DNA of 64,000 bases from an uncultured Mycoplasmatota bacterium (GCA_946402735.1 CAMIXH010000001.1:124001-188000), one strand, 5' to 3'; counted from the stretch's first letter, positions 8,271 to 16,831 are shown. The notes: generated by a model not told the origin, from the sequence alone. Translations and numbers: made by a program.

Positions 8271-8727
8271 AGTATTAGTAAGTTATTTTTCGGCTAGTGG
8301 AAATACAAAAAGAGTAGCAGAAAAGGTTGTTTCTGCTGTAAATGGAGATCTGTTTGAAATAGAGCCAAAGGAAAAATATACACAAAAGGATTTAGATTGG
8401 ACAAATAAACAAAGTAGATCATCTATTGAAATGAGACAGAATATTAAACCTGAAATAGTAAATAAAGTATCTAATTTAGAACAATATGATACAGTTATTC
8501 TAGCATTTCCAATTTGGTGGTATAAAGAACCAACAATCATAGATGGATTTTTAGAAGAAAATGATATGACAGGTAAAGAAATATATGTATTTGTAACAAG
8601 TGGTTCTTCTCCTGTTGATTCTACTTATAATAGTCTACTAAATAGATTCCCAAAATTGAATTTTGTTAGTGGTAGAAGATTTACTGGTATTGAATCAGAA
8701 GAAGAATATAAAGCTTGGATAGCATAA
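8263..8727 (+). CDS. Flavodoxin
   Basis: A 154-residue FMN-binding flavodoxin-fold protein. The phosphate loop is SASGNTKRVA near residue 10. The flavin-contact loop is AFPIWWYKEPTII, and TSGSSPVDS is near the third loop. It is probably a cytosolic electron carrier or small flavoprotein reductase of the WrbA/flavodoxin group. GGAGG lies just upstream and inside the end of the lipoprotein gene. The gene at 42120 is a close paralog sharing SYFSASG, KKDLNW-like and SRSS.EM phrases. Confidence 0.88.
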   Translation: MSRVLVSYFSASGNTKRVAEKVVSAVNGDLFEIEPKEKYTQKDLDWTNKQSRSSIEMRQNIKPEIVNKVSNLEQYDTVILAFPIWWYKEPTIIDGFLEENDMTGKEIYVFVTSGSSPVDSTYNSLLNRFPKLNFVSGRRFTGIESEEEYKAWIA

Positions 8728-8737
8728 AAAAGTATTT

Positions 8738-8763
8738 AAAGCAGATGAATAAATCTGCTTTTT
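8738..8763 (+). terminator. Intrinsic terminator after flavodoxin
   Basis: AAAGCAGAT-GAATAA-ATCTGCTTT followed by T residues closes the lipoprotein-flavodoxin unit. Confidence 0.85.
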
Positions 8764-8794
8764 ATATGTTAATGGTGTAGAATTATAAAAAAAT

Positions 8795-8821
8795 AAAACT
8801 AGTCAAATGACTAGTTTTTTT
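8795..8821. terminator. Bidirectional terminator
   Basis: AAAACTAGTCA-AA-TGACTAGTTTT with A and T tracts on the two sides. It can serve the minus-strand SLT gene, whose stop codon overlaps it, and readthrough from the plus strand. Confidence 0.8.
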
Positions 8822-9194
8822 AATACCACCCTGTTTTTTTAACATGCGTATATGCTTTTGTAGGAGTTTTATATCTTTTCTTAATATAACTCAATCCCCA
8901 ATTTATTTGAACTTTACAATTTGTCTTATAGTCTTTACCAAAGGATCTCATTTTTGAACATGGTTTTGCTTGTGGTATACCACATGCACCACTTCTTTTA
9001 TTATAAGCTTTAGCATTCCAGCTACTTTCTCTGTTCCATATTTTTACTAAATATTTATAATCTGTAAATGTCCATCCTTTTTTTAAAACTTGAGTATAAG
9101 CATATTTTTTGCATTCCTTTTTTGAATATGTTTTTGCCTCTAAAAAAGGCACAAACAAAATAATAACAAATAATGTTATTATTATCCTCTTCAT
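8820..9194 (-). CDS. Small secreted SLT/lysozyme-like protein
   Basis: A 124-residue protein with an N-terminal signal peptide (MKRIIITLFVIILFVPFLEA). Its core resembles the soluble lytic transglycosylase fold: IWNRESSWNAKAYN holds the likely catalytic Glu56, followed by SGACGIPQAKPCSKM where transglycosylases have the G-x-QM segment. It should cleave peptidoglycan outside the membrane. It is short and carries no wall-binding domain. I use the ATG at 9194 because GGAGGT precedes it and overlaps the longer track ORF. It is one of only two minus-strand genes. Confidence 0.75.
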   Translation of the reverse strand: MKRIIITLFVIILFVPFLEAKTYSKKECKKYAYTQVLKKGWTFTDYKYLVKIWNRESSWNAKAYNKRSGACGIPQAKPCSKMRSFGKDYKTNCKVQINWGLSYIKKRYKTPTKAYTHVKKTGWY

Positions 9195-9347
9195 TATATT
9201 ACCTCCACACACTATTTTTTAGCGTGCCCGTTAATTATATCTATTTTTTTTAACAAAGTCAAATTATGAGTGTAAAGTAAATGAATAGTAATAGTTATTA
9301 ATATGAAAAATGTAGTATGATTATTTTATAAGAAGGATAATTGAAAT
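9195..9347. promoter_or_regulatory. Divergent intergenic region
   Basis: This 153-base gap separates the minus-strand SLT gene from the plus-strand transglutaminase-like gene, so it must hold two outward promoters. It is AT-rich with a poly-T/A stretch. I see no convincing -35/-10 pair or operator that I would name. Confidence 0.4.
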
Positions 9348-10259
9348 ATGATAGGAAATATATTAAGTTGGCTTTATAATAAAAGAAAGTTTTTAATAGT
9401 AATTGTAGTATTTTTTATATTATTTTTGATTGCTAAAAAAGTATTCAATAATAATCCTAATGTTGATAAGACTAGTGAGTTTTATACAAATAGTATTTAT
9501 ATGTCAGATGGTAGAATATTTAATAATTATTTAGATGAAAATGCAAAGAATATATATAACACTATAATGAATAAAATCAAAAAAGGAAAAACAATTATTT
9601 ATATGAAACCAAGTGATTATGGATGTAAGAATTATAACGAGTGTTTTTCATATTTTAGTGTTGTTACTCATGCTATTATGATTGATCATCCAGAACTATT
9701 ATCATTTGGTGGATGGATGGCACAATATAAATATGAAAATGATGAGATAACTTTTTGGATTAGAAATTCATTTAAACTTCCATTAATGAATGATTTTGGT
9801 GAAATGATTATTAATAGTAAAATTGATAAAATAAAGAAAGAAACACAGAATATGAGTGATAAAGAAAAAATAAAATATGTTTATAATTGGATTGGAGCAA
9901 ATACAACATATGATAGATTATTTACCACTGATAGTAAGAATCAAACTATATATAATGTGTTTGTAAATCATAATGCTGTATGTGCCGGATTTGCTAAAGC
10001 ATCACAGGTTATATTCCAAAGAATAGGTATTAAATCATATATAGTTGAAGGTAATACTACAGGAGCTCATATGTGGAATATTGTATACGTTGATGGTAAG
10101 TATTACTACTATGATTCAACAGTTGCAGCTTGTATTCCAAAAGATCATAGTTCATATTATGATGGATTAAAGCAAATAAAGTTTTCTAATTATAAAACAT
10201 CTTATGATTGGTTCCCTCAAGTAACTGGTGAAGAATTATATAGTGAAGATGAATTATAA
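9348..10259 (+). CDS. Membrane-anchored transglutaminase-like protein
   Basis: A 303-residue protein with one N-terminal membrane helix (FLIVIVVFFILFLIA) and an outside domain of the transglutaminase-like (TGc) superfamily. The triad is visible: Cys212 in AVCAGFAKA, His241 in GAHMWNIV and Asp256 in YYYDST. Bacterial relatives are proteases, amidases or wall-associated enzymes; the exact reaction is unknown. AAGGAT lies about nine bases before the ATG. A terminator follows directly, so it is likely monocistronic. Confidence 0.85.
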   Translation: MIGNILSWLYNKRKFLIVIVVFFILFLIAKKVFNNNPNVDKTSEFYTNSIYMSDGRIFNNYLDENAKNIYNTIMNKIKKGKTIIYMKPSDYGCKNYNECFSYFSVVTHAIMIDHPELLSFGGWMAQYKYENDEITFWIRNSFKLPLMNDFGEMIINSKIDKIKKETQNMSDKEKIKYVYNWIGANTTYDRLFTTDSKNQTIYNVFVNHNAVCAGFAKASQVIFQRIGIKSYIVEGNTTGAHMWNIVYVDGKYYYYDSTVAACIPKDHSSYYDGLKQIKFSNYKTSYDWFPQVTGEELYSEDEL

Positions 10260-10265
10260 TAATAT

Positions 10266-10291
10266 AAGAAGATATAAAAATCTTCTTTTTT
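10266..10291 (+). terminator. Intrinsic terminator
   Basis: AAGAAGAT-ATAAAA-ATCTTCTT plus T-run after the transglutaminase-like gene. Confidence 0.85.
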
Positions 10292-10408
10292 ATGGTAGAA
10301 TATACTTGTAATTATTAAATGTTATCAAAACGGGCGTAATTTCCAGTTAATATTGGTAGAGTATAAATATCAAATATCGTATGATTGTACTTGAAAGAAG
10401 GGATGATT

Positions 10409-10999
10409 ATGGAAATCGGAAAGAAAATAATGGAATTAAGAAAAATGAAAGGATTATCTCAAGAAGAACTTGCTGAAAAAGTGGGCGTTGCCAGACAAAC
10501 AATTTCAAAATGGGAATTAGGTGAAACATCACCAGATCTAAAACAAGCAAAAGAATTATCTAAAACATTCAATGTTAGTTTAGATGAATTAACTGATAAT
10601 GATATTAAAGAAGTGTTAGTTGAAAAAACATCTAATACAGAAAAACTAGCTGGAATGATTTTAAAATTTATTAAAGCTATGGTTGTGTTTATAATTGTTT
10701 TCCCTATACTTTATATTGCTTTATTTATATTGGTTAAAAATATAAGAGAAAAGAATATGGGAAGACTCATGGATACATCAATAGAATGCACTCTACATGG
10801 TGAAACATATAGTTATGAATTTGCATTTTATGAAACAACAGGTGAAATTAAAGAAGCTGGTGGAGATGGTTATTTAATAAACATTACTGATGCTGATAGA
10901 TATAGTGATGCATATCAAGCATTAGACAAGATAGATGCATATGTTAAGAATAGTGGTGGAACTTGTACTAAAAGTGAACCAAAACCTATTGAAGAGTAA
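10409..10999 (+). CDS. XRE-family regulator with membrane helix
   Basis: A 196-residue protein. Residues 1-60 form a Cro/CI-type helix-turn-helix ([24 protein letters not shown]). A membrane helix follows ([19 protein letters not shown]), then a C-terminal domain of about 80 residues containing two cysteines. The layout suggests a DNA-binding protein tethered to the membrane with a sensing domain outside. The target is unknown. The start at 10409 has AAGGG six bases upstream; the track's TTG start adds eight residues without support. The gene directly upstream of CsoR could be co-transcribed, but CsoR has its own -10. Confidence 0.85.
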   Translation: MEIGKKIMELRKMKGLSQEELAEKVGVARQTISKWELGETSPDLKQAKELSKTFNVSLDELTDNDIKEVLVEKTSNTEKLAGMILKFIKAMVVFIIVFPILYIALFILVKNIREKNMGRLMDTSIECTLHGETYSYEFAFYETTGEIKEAGGDGYLINITDADRYSDAYQALDKIDAYVKNSGGTCTKSEPKPIEE

Positions 11000-11003
11000 T
11001 TAG

Positions 11004-11046
11004 ATATACCCCCTAATTTACTTTTGATATAGAAATGATTTATAAT
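11004..11046 (+). promoter_or_regulatory. Candidate csoR promoter and operator region
   Basis: A -10 TATAAT (11041-11046) lies about 20 bases before the csoR ATG. Upstream is TATACCCCC, a rare C-run in this AT-rich sequence that resembles half of a CsoR operator. No second half is obvious, so the operator call is tentative. Confidence 0.35.
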
Positions 11047-11065
11047 TTAATTGGTGGTGAAGAGC

Positions 11066-11353
11066 ATGGATTGTTGTAAAAAAACAAAAAGAAGTAAAGA
11101 AGAAAAAAAGCAGTTAATAAACAGAATTAATAGAATATCTGGTCAAATAAATGGTATTAAAGAAATGATTGATAATGATGTTTATTGTAACGATGTTTTA
11201 ATTCAAATAGTAGCTGCTGAAAAGTCATTAAAAAGTTTAGCAAATCTAATGTTTGAAAACCATATTTATCGATGCATTTCTGATGATATTGAAAAAGGAA
11301 ATGTAGAAGTAGTAGATGAATTAATAAGTTTATTTAAAAGATTTAATGATTAG
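11066..11353 (+). CDS. csoR: CsoR-family copper-sensing repressor
   Basis: A 95-residue all-helical regulator of the CsoR/RcnR/FrmR family (PF02583). The Cu(I) ligand pattern of CsoR is present: Cys in VYCNDVL, then HIYRC supplying the His-x3-Cys pair on helix 2. The N-terminus MDCCKKTKRS carries two extra cysteines. It binds DNA as a helical oligomer and releases it when Cu(I) binds. It is followed eleven bases later by the metallothionein-like gene, so the pair probably forms a copper-inducible operon. Track start 11051 is rejected: the ATG at 11066 has GGTGGTGAAG upstream. Confidence 0.9.
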   Translation: MDCCKKTKRSKEEKKQLINRINRISGQINGIKEMIDNDVYCNDVLIQIVAAEKSLKSLANLMFENHIYRCISDDIEKGNVEVVDELISLFKRFND

Positions 11354-11364
11354 GAGGAATAAAG

Positions 11365-11550
11365 ATGGAAGAAAAGAAATGTAATTGTGGACCTGATTGT
11401 ACATGCGGATGCCAAGAAGGAAAAGAATGTACTTGTACAGATGAAAAGTGCAAATGCGGATGTGGAGAAGAAAATTGCGAATGCGATGAAAACTGTACAT
11501 GCGGATGTCAAGAAGGAAAAGAATGTACTTGTAACGAAAATAAAGACTAA
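11365..11550 (+). CDS. Metallothionein-like Cys-rich small protein
   Basis: A 61-residue protein with 17 cysteines, almost all in C-x-C pairs (CNCGPDCTCGC, CKCGCG, CECDENCTCGC), separated by acidic and Lys residues. No other fold-forming core is seen. The segment CTCGCQEGKECTC occurs twice, so the gene looks internally duplicated. GGAGG lies upstream with good spacing and the gene follows csoR closely. The inferred role is Cu(I) (or other soft metal) buffering in the cytosol under CsoR control. It is not the classical SmtA type, and no copper ATPase or CopZ is adjacent. Confidence 0.8.
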   Translation: MEEKKCNCGPDCTCGCQEGKECTCTDEKCKCGCGEENCECDENCTCGCQEGKECTCNENKD

Positions 11551-11569
11551 ATTATTATTAGTTTAAAAT

Positions 11570-11596
11570 AACTCTAACAATTGTTAGAGTTTTTTA
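11570..11596 (+). terminator. Intrinsic terminator after csoR operon
   Basis: AACTCTAAC-AATT-GTTAGAGTT with six T. Confidence 0.88.
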
Positions 11597-11626
11597 TTTA
11601 TGTTATAATAGGCGAGGTGATTTTAA

Positions 11627-12883
11627 ATGAAGAAAGAAAGTAAAAAAGAAGAAGTTAAAAATGTGGAAGAAGAGAAAGTCGAAATTGAAAAAGTTGAAGT
11701 AAAAAAAGATGACACAAAATTATACTTAATTTTAGGAATTGTACTGTTGGTCATTTTTGGTATTTTTGCCTTTTGGAAAACAAAAAATAAAATTGTTAAT
11801 TATGTAGAAATGAAAAGTGGTCAGTCAGAACAAATCGAATTAAAATATACAGATTCGCTAACAGTAAAATCTGATGGAGTATACATTACAGATGTATCAG
11901 AAGTTGTAGAAGAAGTTATGCCATCTATTGTTGCTATTACAAGTAAGACAGTAATTAACTCAGGAAGATTTAGTCCATCATTTTTTGAAAATAGCGGGAG
12001 CAGAAGTTATACAACAGAAGGCGCTGGTTCTGGAGTAATTGTTGCTGAAGATAAAGAATACATTTATATTTTAACTAACTATCATGTTGTTGAAGATTCA
12101 ACAGAATTATCAGTAAGGTTTATTAATGATAAAAGTTATGATGCAACTATAAAAGGTGTATCAGAAAGAAAAGATATTGCTATCGTTTCAGTTAGTAAAA
12201 AAAGCGTAGATAGTGACACATTAAAACAAATTAAAATTGCAACAATGGGTAATAGTAATGAATTAAAAGTTGGTAATGGAATTATAGCAATTGGTAATGC
12301 ATTGGGATATGGTCAATCTGTTACAACTGGAGTTGTTAGTGCATTAAATAGAGAAGTATCAACTGATGATTATACACAAAATATGATACAAATAGATGCT
12401 GCTATTAATGGTGGTAATAGTGGAGGAGCTTTACTTAATAGTAAAGGTGAAGTTGTTGGAATTAATTCAGTAAAATATTCATCTAGTTCTTATGGATCAG
12501 AAGCAAGTATTGAAGGTATGGGATTTGCTATTCCAATTTCAGACGTTGAAGATTTAATTAAACAATTAATAAATGGTGAAAATGATACTGGAGGATTAAC
12601 ACTTGGAATAGAAGGCTATATGACTAACTCAAATAATTTTTTTGGATATGGTTTACCAACAGGATTCTATATTTCAAAAATAGAAAAAGGAAGTAATGCT
12701 GATAAAGCAGATTTAGAAATAGGAAATATCATTACTGAAATAGATGGAAATAAAGTAATTTCTGTTGAAGTAATTAAGAAAGTTTTAAATAAAAAAGAAA
12801 AAGGTGACACGGTAAAAATAACAATTAGTTATGCAAGTAAAAATGAATACAAAGAAAAGAGTATAAAGGTTACTTTAAATTAA
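11627..12883 (+). CDS. htrA: HtrA/DegP-type membrane serine protease
   Basis: A 418-residue protein. It has a Lys/Glu-rich cytosolic N-terminus, one membrane helix (LYLILGIVLLVIFGIFAFW), a trypsin-like domain outside, and a C-terminal PDZ domain from about residue 320. The catalytic triad is complete: His153 in TNYHVVED, Asp183 in RKDIAIV and Ser265 in GGNSGGALL. Family members degrade or refold misfolded exported proteins and often trim surface proteins. The PDZ should select substrates or control activity. AGGTGA precedes the ATG. It is the only HtrA in the window. Confidence 0.92.
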   Translation: MKKESKKEEVKNVEEEKVEIEKVEVKKDDTKLYLILGIVLLVIFGIFAFWKTKNKIVNYVEMKSGQSEQIELKYTDSLTVKSDGVYITDVSEVVEEVMPSIVAITSKTVINSGRFSPSFFENSGSRSYTTEGAGSGVIVAEDKEYIYILTNYHVVEDSTELSVRFINDKSYDATIKGVSERKDIAIVSVSKKSVDSDTLKQIKIATMGNSNELKVGNGIIAIGNALGYGQSVTTGVVSALNREVSTDDYTQNMIQIDAAINGGNSGGALLNSKGEVVGINSVKYSSSSYGSEASIEGMGFAIPISDVEDLIKQLINGENDTGGLTLGIEGYMTNSNNFFGYGLPTGFYISKIEKGSNADKADLEIGNIITEIDGNKVISVEVIKKVLNKKEKGDTVKITISYASKNEYKEKSIKVTLN

Positions 12884-12933
12884 TAATATGTGTCAACTAC
12901 GAGTTGCAGCACAAAAGCAAATATCTTTCAAGC

Positions 12934-12963
12934 CTTGACTTGAAATGATTTAATATTTATTGT
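12934..12963 (+). promoter_or_regulatory. Promoter of DUF3795 gene
   Basis: TTGACT, 17-base spacer, TATTGT, followed by TGGAGG and the ATG at 12986. The match is fair rather than perfect. Confidence 0.5.
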
Positions 12964-12985
12964 ATTAAATATATGGAGGTAAAAA

Positions 12986-13438
12986 ATGAAAGGTATATGT
13001 GGAGCAAATTGTGATGAATGTGATTTGTTAAAAAACAAAAAGTGTGAAGGATGTTTAAAAACAAAAGGGTGTCCTTTTGGGAAGAAATGTTTTATAGCAG
13101 ATTATATTCAAGTTGGTGGAAAAGAAGAATATAATAAATTCAAAAAAGAATTAATAAATGAGTTTAATAATTTGAAAATTGACGGAAAGTCAGAAATCAA
13201 AGAATTGTATCCATTGAACGGATCATTTGTTAATTTAGAATACTCATTACCAAATAATAAAAAAGTAAAATTGTTAAATGATGATGAAATATATTTGGGT
13301 AATCAAGTTGAATGTGAATTCAAGGATGAAGAAACAAAAAAGTATTTTGGACTTGTTGGTAACATGAACTTTATACTTGTATGTGAGTATGAAGGAAATG
13401 GTAATAATCCAGAAATAGTGATTTATAAAAGAAGATAA
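12986..13438 (+). CDS. DUF3795 Cys-rich protein
   Basis: A 150-residue protein. The first ~40 residues hold a cysteine cluster (CGANCDECDLL, KCEGCLKTKGCPFGKKC) as in DUF3795 proteins, probably a zinc or iron-sulfur site. The rest is a mixed alpha/beta region with no motif I recognise. There is no signal peptide. Function unknown. It is preceded by its own promoter and GGAGG, and closed by a terminator. Confidence 0.75.
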   Translation: MKGICGANCDECDLLKNKKCEGCLKTKGCPFGKKCFIADYIQVGGKEEYNKFKKELINEFNNLKIDGKSEIKELYPLNGSFVNLEYSLPNNKKVKLLNDDEIYLGNQVECEFKDEETKKYFGLVGNMNFILVCEYEGNGNNPEIVIYKRR

Positions 13439-13440
13439 AA

Positions 13441-13467
13441 AGCCAATTTTGAAACAATTGGTTTTTT
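13441..13467 (+). terminator. Intrinsic terminator
   Basis: CCAATT-TTGAAAC-AATTGG followed by six T, after the DUF3795 gene. Confidence 0.82.
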
Positions 13468-13491
13468 ATTTTTAAAAATTTTTTTAACGTA

Positions 13492-13557
13492 TTGACAAAG
13501 ATTTTTATTGGTGCTATCATACAGACTCGTAATCAGAGCAATATGCTCTCAGGGGGG
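13492..13557 (+). promoter_or_regulatory. Promoter and leader hairpin of surface protein gene
   Basis: A near-consensus promoter: TTGACA (13492-13497), 17-base spacer, TGC-TATCAT (-10 at 13515-13520). The leader contains hairpin AGAGC-AATAT-GCTCT (13535-13549) directly before a strong AGGGGGG ribosome site. The hairpin may tune or protect the leader; no known riboswitch is seen. Confidence 0.8.
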
Positions 13558-13566
13558 AATTAGATT

Positions 13567-16038
13567 ATGAAAAGATTATTTAAAGCATTACTTGTTTTAG
13601 TTCTTGTTGTTTTTGCTGTAGGATTCTATACAGTTAAAGCTGAAGAAGTAGAAGAAGTAGAAAATGAAAACAAAACCACAGAAGTTGTAGAAGTACCTAA
13701 AGAAGAAAAACCAGTAGTAGCTACAACAACTGAATCTAATAGAAAGGAAGAATCAACACCTACAGTTAAAGTTGAAACACCAAAGACTGAAGAACCAAAA
13801 GTTGAAACATCAAAGACTGAAGAGCCAAAAGTTGAAACACCAGTTCAAGAAGAGCCAAAAGTTGAGACACCAGTTCAAGAAGAACCAAAGGTTGAAACAC
13901 CAGCTCAAGAAGAGCCAAAGATTGAGACACCAGTTCAAGAAGAACCAAAGGTTGAAACACCAGTTGTTGATAATACAAATCCTGTTGATGAAAAGATGCC
14001 AACTTTAAAAGCATCAAAAGCACCAAAACCTTTATTAACAGTTACTTTTGTTGATACTCGTGTAGAAGGTTTAGATTCTTTAACAAAAACATATTCAATA
14101 GGTAAAACATCTAATGATAGTAAATTATATCAATATTTACAATTACCAAGCTATAGTGACAATAAATATAATATTTCTGGTACTAGAAATTATTATGTTT
14201 TTGAAGGTTGGTATACTAGTGATGGTACAAAAGTTAAAGGTAGAGCAGCAAATGCAATAAATGTAAATGGCGTTAAAGTATATTCTTTTTCTGACTCAGC
14301 TATGAGTTGGTTATATTTTGATGCTACTGAATTAACAGATAATACAGAGATAACACTTTATGCTAGATGGTCTAATAAGATTTATCAACCATTTGTAGAC
14401 ATTCATGTTTTTGATGATAAAGCATTTAAAACTACAGAACCAAATCATTATCCTCAATGGCAAAGAGAATTACCAGTTACTTTCTCTAATGGAGAAGGTG
14501 GAACAGTCACTCTAAAACTTGATCAAATATTTGATGATAATCAATACTATACAGCATTTAATAATAGTAAGTTAAGAGTTGATGTTAAAAACTCAGCTTT
14601 ATATTACACATTTATAGGTTGGTTTGATGCAGATGGAAGAGAAATCAAAGATGGTTATACTAGTGATGTAATTAAATCAGTAAGAATTACTACTAATAAA
14701 TCATTAGAAATAACATTTAAAGATGCATATAATGCAAATGTTACTTCAGATGTAGATATTAATATATATGTTAAATGGGATGAGTTTACAACTGCCATTT
14801 TAGAACATGAATACATCGATGAAGTTTCAACTGGATCTGGAAGTTGGACTAATACTGAAGGTGGAACAACAAGTTATACACATACGTTTACTGATCCATC
14901 AAAGAAAACACCAAAAGATCATTATGAATTTAAATATTGGAAACATGAAGATTCAAGCGATGATCAAGTTGATCCAACAAAAGAATACAAAGAGGGTGAT
15001 GAATTCAGTTATACATTATCTGATAAGCCAAGTGGATGGACTGGAAAAGTTACAACTTACGCTTATTGGCAAGCAGATGTAACATTAATACTACTAGATG
15101 GTGCTAAAGAATTAGGAAGAGAATCTAGTTTTGAAAGTATCAAAATTAGTGATATATTAAGTCAAGATCCAACAAAAGAAGGATATAAATTCTTAGGTTG
15201 GGTAGATGCAGATGGTAATGATGTAGATAAAAATACTGCATTTGAACCAGATGGAATTGCAAAGAAACCAACACCAAAAGAAGTAAAACTATATGCTAAA
15301 TGGCAAAAACTTGTTAAGTTCAATGTTAATAAAACATGGGATGATGGCAACGATGAAAAAGGTAAGAGAACAACTACTGTAACTGTTCATGTTAAAAACG
15401 GTGATGAAACTGTTGAAACAGTTACATTAGATGAAGAAAGCAAATGGACTTATGAATTTGAATTACCTGAATTTGAAGATGATGGTGAAACAACAATCAA
15501 TTATACAGTAGAAGAAGATGAAGTTGATGGATACAACACTTATATTGATGGAAGTGTTGCAGATGGATTCATCATTACTAACGTTCTATATTTTGAAAAT
15601 GTTACTGTAACAAAAGAATGGGATGATTTTGAGAATGAAGATGACTTACGTCCAGAAAGTATAACAGTACATTTATATGATAAAGATGGAGAAGAAATTC
15701 AAGAAGTAACTTTAAATGATGAAAATGAATGGACAGCATCATTTGGAAATCTAGATGCTTATAAAGATGGAGAAAAATTAGAATACAGTATAAGTGAAGA
15801 TAAAGTTGAATACTATGAATTAGTATCAATTACTGGAGATGCTGAAACAGGATTTACAATTCTTAATAAAGAAATAATGGGACAAGGTGGTACTCCAGAA
15901 GAACCAGACACTACAAACAATAACCCTAATACTGGAGACAATATTATAAGTTATGTTATAATGTTAATGATAAGTTTATCAGGATTCGCTAGTGGAGTAG
16001 CTTATTTAAAAAAATATAAACTTGCAATGAATAAATAA
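13567..16038 (+). CDS. NPNTG-anchored surface protein with InlB-type and Cna-B repeats
   Basis: An 823-residue exported protein. Signal peptide MKRLFKALLVLVLVVFAVGFYTVKA. A Pro/Glu/Lys stalk of ~10-residue repeats (VETPVQEEPK) spans residues 69-133. At least four Listeria-Bacteroides (InlB B) type repeats follow, marked by FEGWYTSDG, FIGWFDADG and FLGWVDADG each ending in Y-A-x-W. Two Cna B-type domains come next (NKTWDDGNDEKGKR, TKEWDDFENEDDLRP). The C-terminus is a sorting signal: NPNTG, a hydrophobic span, then a basic tail. It should be linked to the wall by the sortase encoded next. The likely role is adhesion or host/matrix contact, inferred from domain types. Confidence 0.92.
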   Translation: MKRLFKALLVLVLVVFAVGFYTVKAEEVEEVENENKTTEVVEVPKEEKPVVATTTESNRKEESTPTVKVETPKTEEPKVETSKTEEPKVETPVQEEPKVETPVQEEPKVETPAQEEPKIETPVQEEPKVETPVVDNTNPVDEKMPTLKASKAPKPLLTVTFVDTRVEGLDSLTKTYSIGKTSNDSKLYQYLQLPSYSDNKYNISGTRNYYVFEGWYTSDGTKVKGRAANAINVNGVKVYSFSDSAMSWLYFDATELTDNTEITLYARWSNKIYQPFVDIHVFDDKAFKTTEPNHYPQWQRELPVTFSNGEGGTVTLKLDQIFDDNQYYTAFNNSKLRVDVKNSALYYTFIGWFDADGREIKDGYTSDVIKSVRITTNKSLEITFKDAYNANVTSDVDINIYVKWDEFTTAILEHEYIDEVSTGSGSWTNTEGGTTSYTHTFTDPSKKTPKDHYEFKYWKHEDSSDDQVDPTKEYKEGDEFSYTLSDKPSGWTGKVTTYAYWQADVTLILLDGAKELGRESSFESIKISDILSQDPTKEGYKFLGWVDADGNDVDKNTAFEPDGIAKKPTPKEVKLYAKWQKLVKFNVNKTWDDGNDEKGKRTTTVTVHVKNGDETVETVTLDEESKWTYEFELPEFEDDGETTINYTVEEDEVDGYNTYIDGSVADGFIITNVLYFENVTVTKEWDDFENEDDLRPESITVHLYDKDGEEIQEVTLNDENEWTASFGNLDAYKDGEKLEYSISEDKVEYYELVSITGDAETGFTILNKEIMGQGGTPEEPDTTNNNPNTGDNIISYVIMLMISLSGFASGVAYLKKYKLAMNK
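13771..13965 (+). repeat. Tandem 30 bp coding repeats
   Basis: Six full 30-base units plus a half unit (GTTGAAACACCAGTTCAAGA core) encode the stalk of the surface protein. Units differ by a few bases, mostly silent. Such tracts change copy number by slippage and would change stalk length in frame. Confidence 0.92.
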
Positions 16039-16043
16039 TTAAT

Positions 16044-16066
16044 AAACTAGCACTTGCTAGTTTTTT
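16044..16066 (+). terminator. Terminator between surface protein and sortase
   Basis: AAACTAGCA-CT-TGCTAGTTT plus T-run. It lies only about twenty bases before the sortase gene, so sortase expression may rely on partial readthrough or a weak promoter here. Confidence 0.75.
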
Positions 16067-16084
16067 AATTTATGGAGGTTGGTT

Positions 16085-16831
16085 ATGAAAAATAAAATTA
16101 TAAAGATAATTATTTTAGTATTTATGATTTTATGTTTAGTGGGAACAGTATATTATTTTTATAAAATTGTTTCTTATAAAAGAGATTTAACTGAAAATTT
16201 TAATATACATGAACAAATAAAAAAATTTGTAATAACAGTAGATGAACCAAATGAGGAACAAAATGAAACTAAATATAAAATAGATTTTGAATCTTTAAAG
16301 AAACAAAATAGTGATACAGTAGCATATTTAAAAGTTGATAATACTAATATTGATCATATTGTTGTTAAGGCAGAAGATAATAGTTATTATCTAAGACACA
16401 ACTTTAATAAAAAATGGAGTGGAGCTGGATGGGTGTTTGCTGACTATCATAATAAGTTTGATGGAAGCGATAAAAACATCGTTATTTATGGTCATAGTAT
16501 GTTAAATGGAAGCATGTTTGGCACACTTAGAAATGTTTTAAAACCGGAATGGTACGAAAATCCAGATAATCAATTAATAACTCTAGTCACAGAAAAAGGA
16601 GAATATACTTATCAAGTGTTTTCTGTATATGTAATTAAAGCAGAAGATTATTATATTAATACTATATTTAAAAACAAAACTGAGTTTAATAAATTTATTA
16701 ATAAAATAAAATCAAGATCTAAATATAACTTCAATGTTAAAGTAGATGGAAACGATAAAGTATTAACATTATCTAGTTGTTATGATAACAATGACAGAAG
16801 AGTAGTATTACATGCTAAATTAATAAAGTAA
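16085..16831 (+). CDS. Class B-type sortase
   Basis: A 248-residue membrane-anchored transpeptidase. N-terminal membrane helix (IIILVFMILCLVGTVYYFY), then a sortase domain with class B features: YGHSMLNGSMFGTL with His137, TLSSCYDNNDRR with catalytic Cys232 and Arg238/239. It cuts sorting signals between Thr and Gly and joins the protein to peptidoglycan. The adjacent substrate and two others in the window carry NPNTG, consistent with the NPxTG-like signals used by some clostridial SrtB enzymes. The start at 16085 follows GGAGGT; the track start TTG two codons earlier overlaps that site. Confidence 0.9.
   Translation: MKNKIIKIIILVFMILCLVGTVYYFYKIVSYKRDLTENFNIHEQIKKFVITVDEPNEEQNETKYKIDFESLKKQNSDTVAYLKVDNTNIDHIVVKAEDNSYYLRHNFNKKWSGAGWVFADYHNKFDGSDKNIVIYGHSMLNGSMFGTLRNVLKPEWYENPDNQLITLVTEKGEYTYQVFSVYVIKAEDYYINTIFKNKTEFNKFINKIKSRSKYNFNVKVDGNDKVLTLSSCYDNNDRRVVLHAKLIK

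Noticed and set aside
13772-14008. Lys/Gln-rich ORF of 78 residues in the stalk region, and its 86-residue antisense ORF
   Set aside because: Both are frame shadows of the 30 bp repeats; repeats without stops in one frame give open frames in others.
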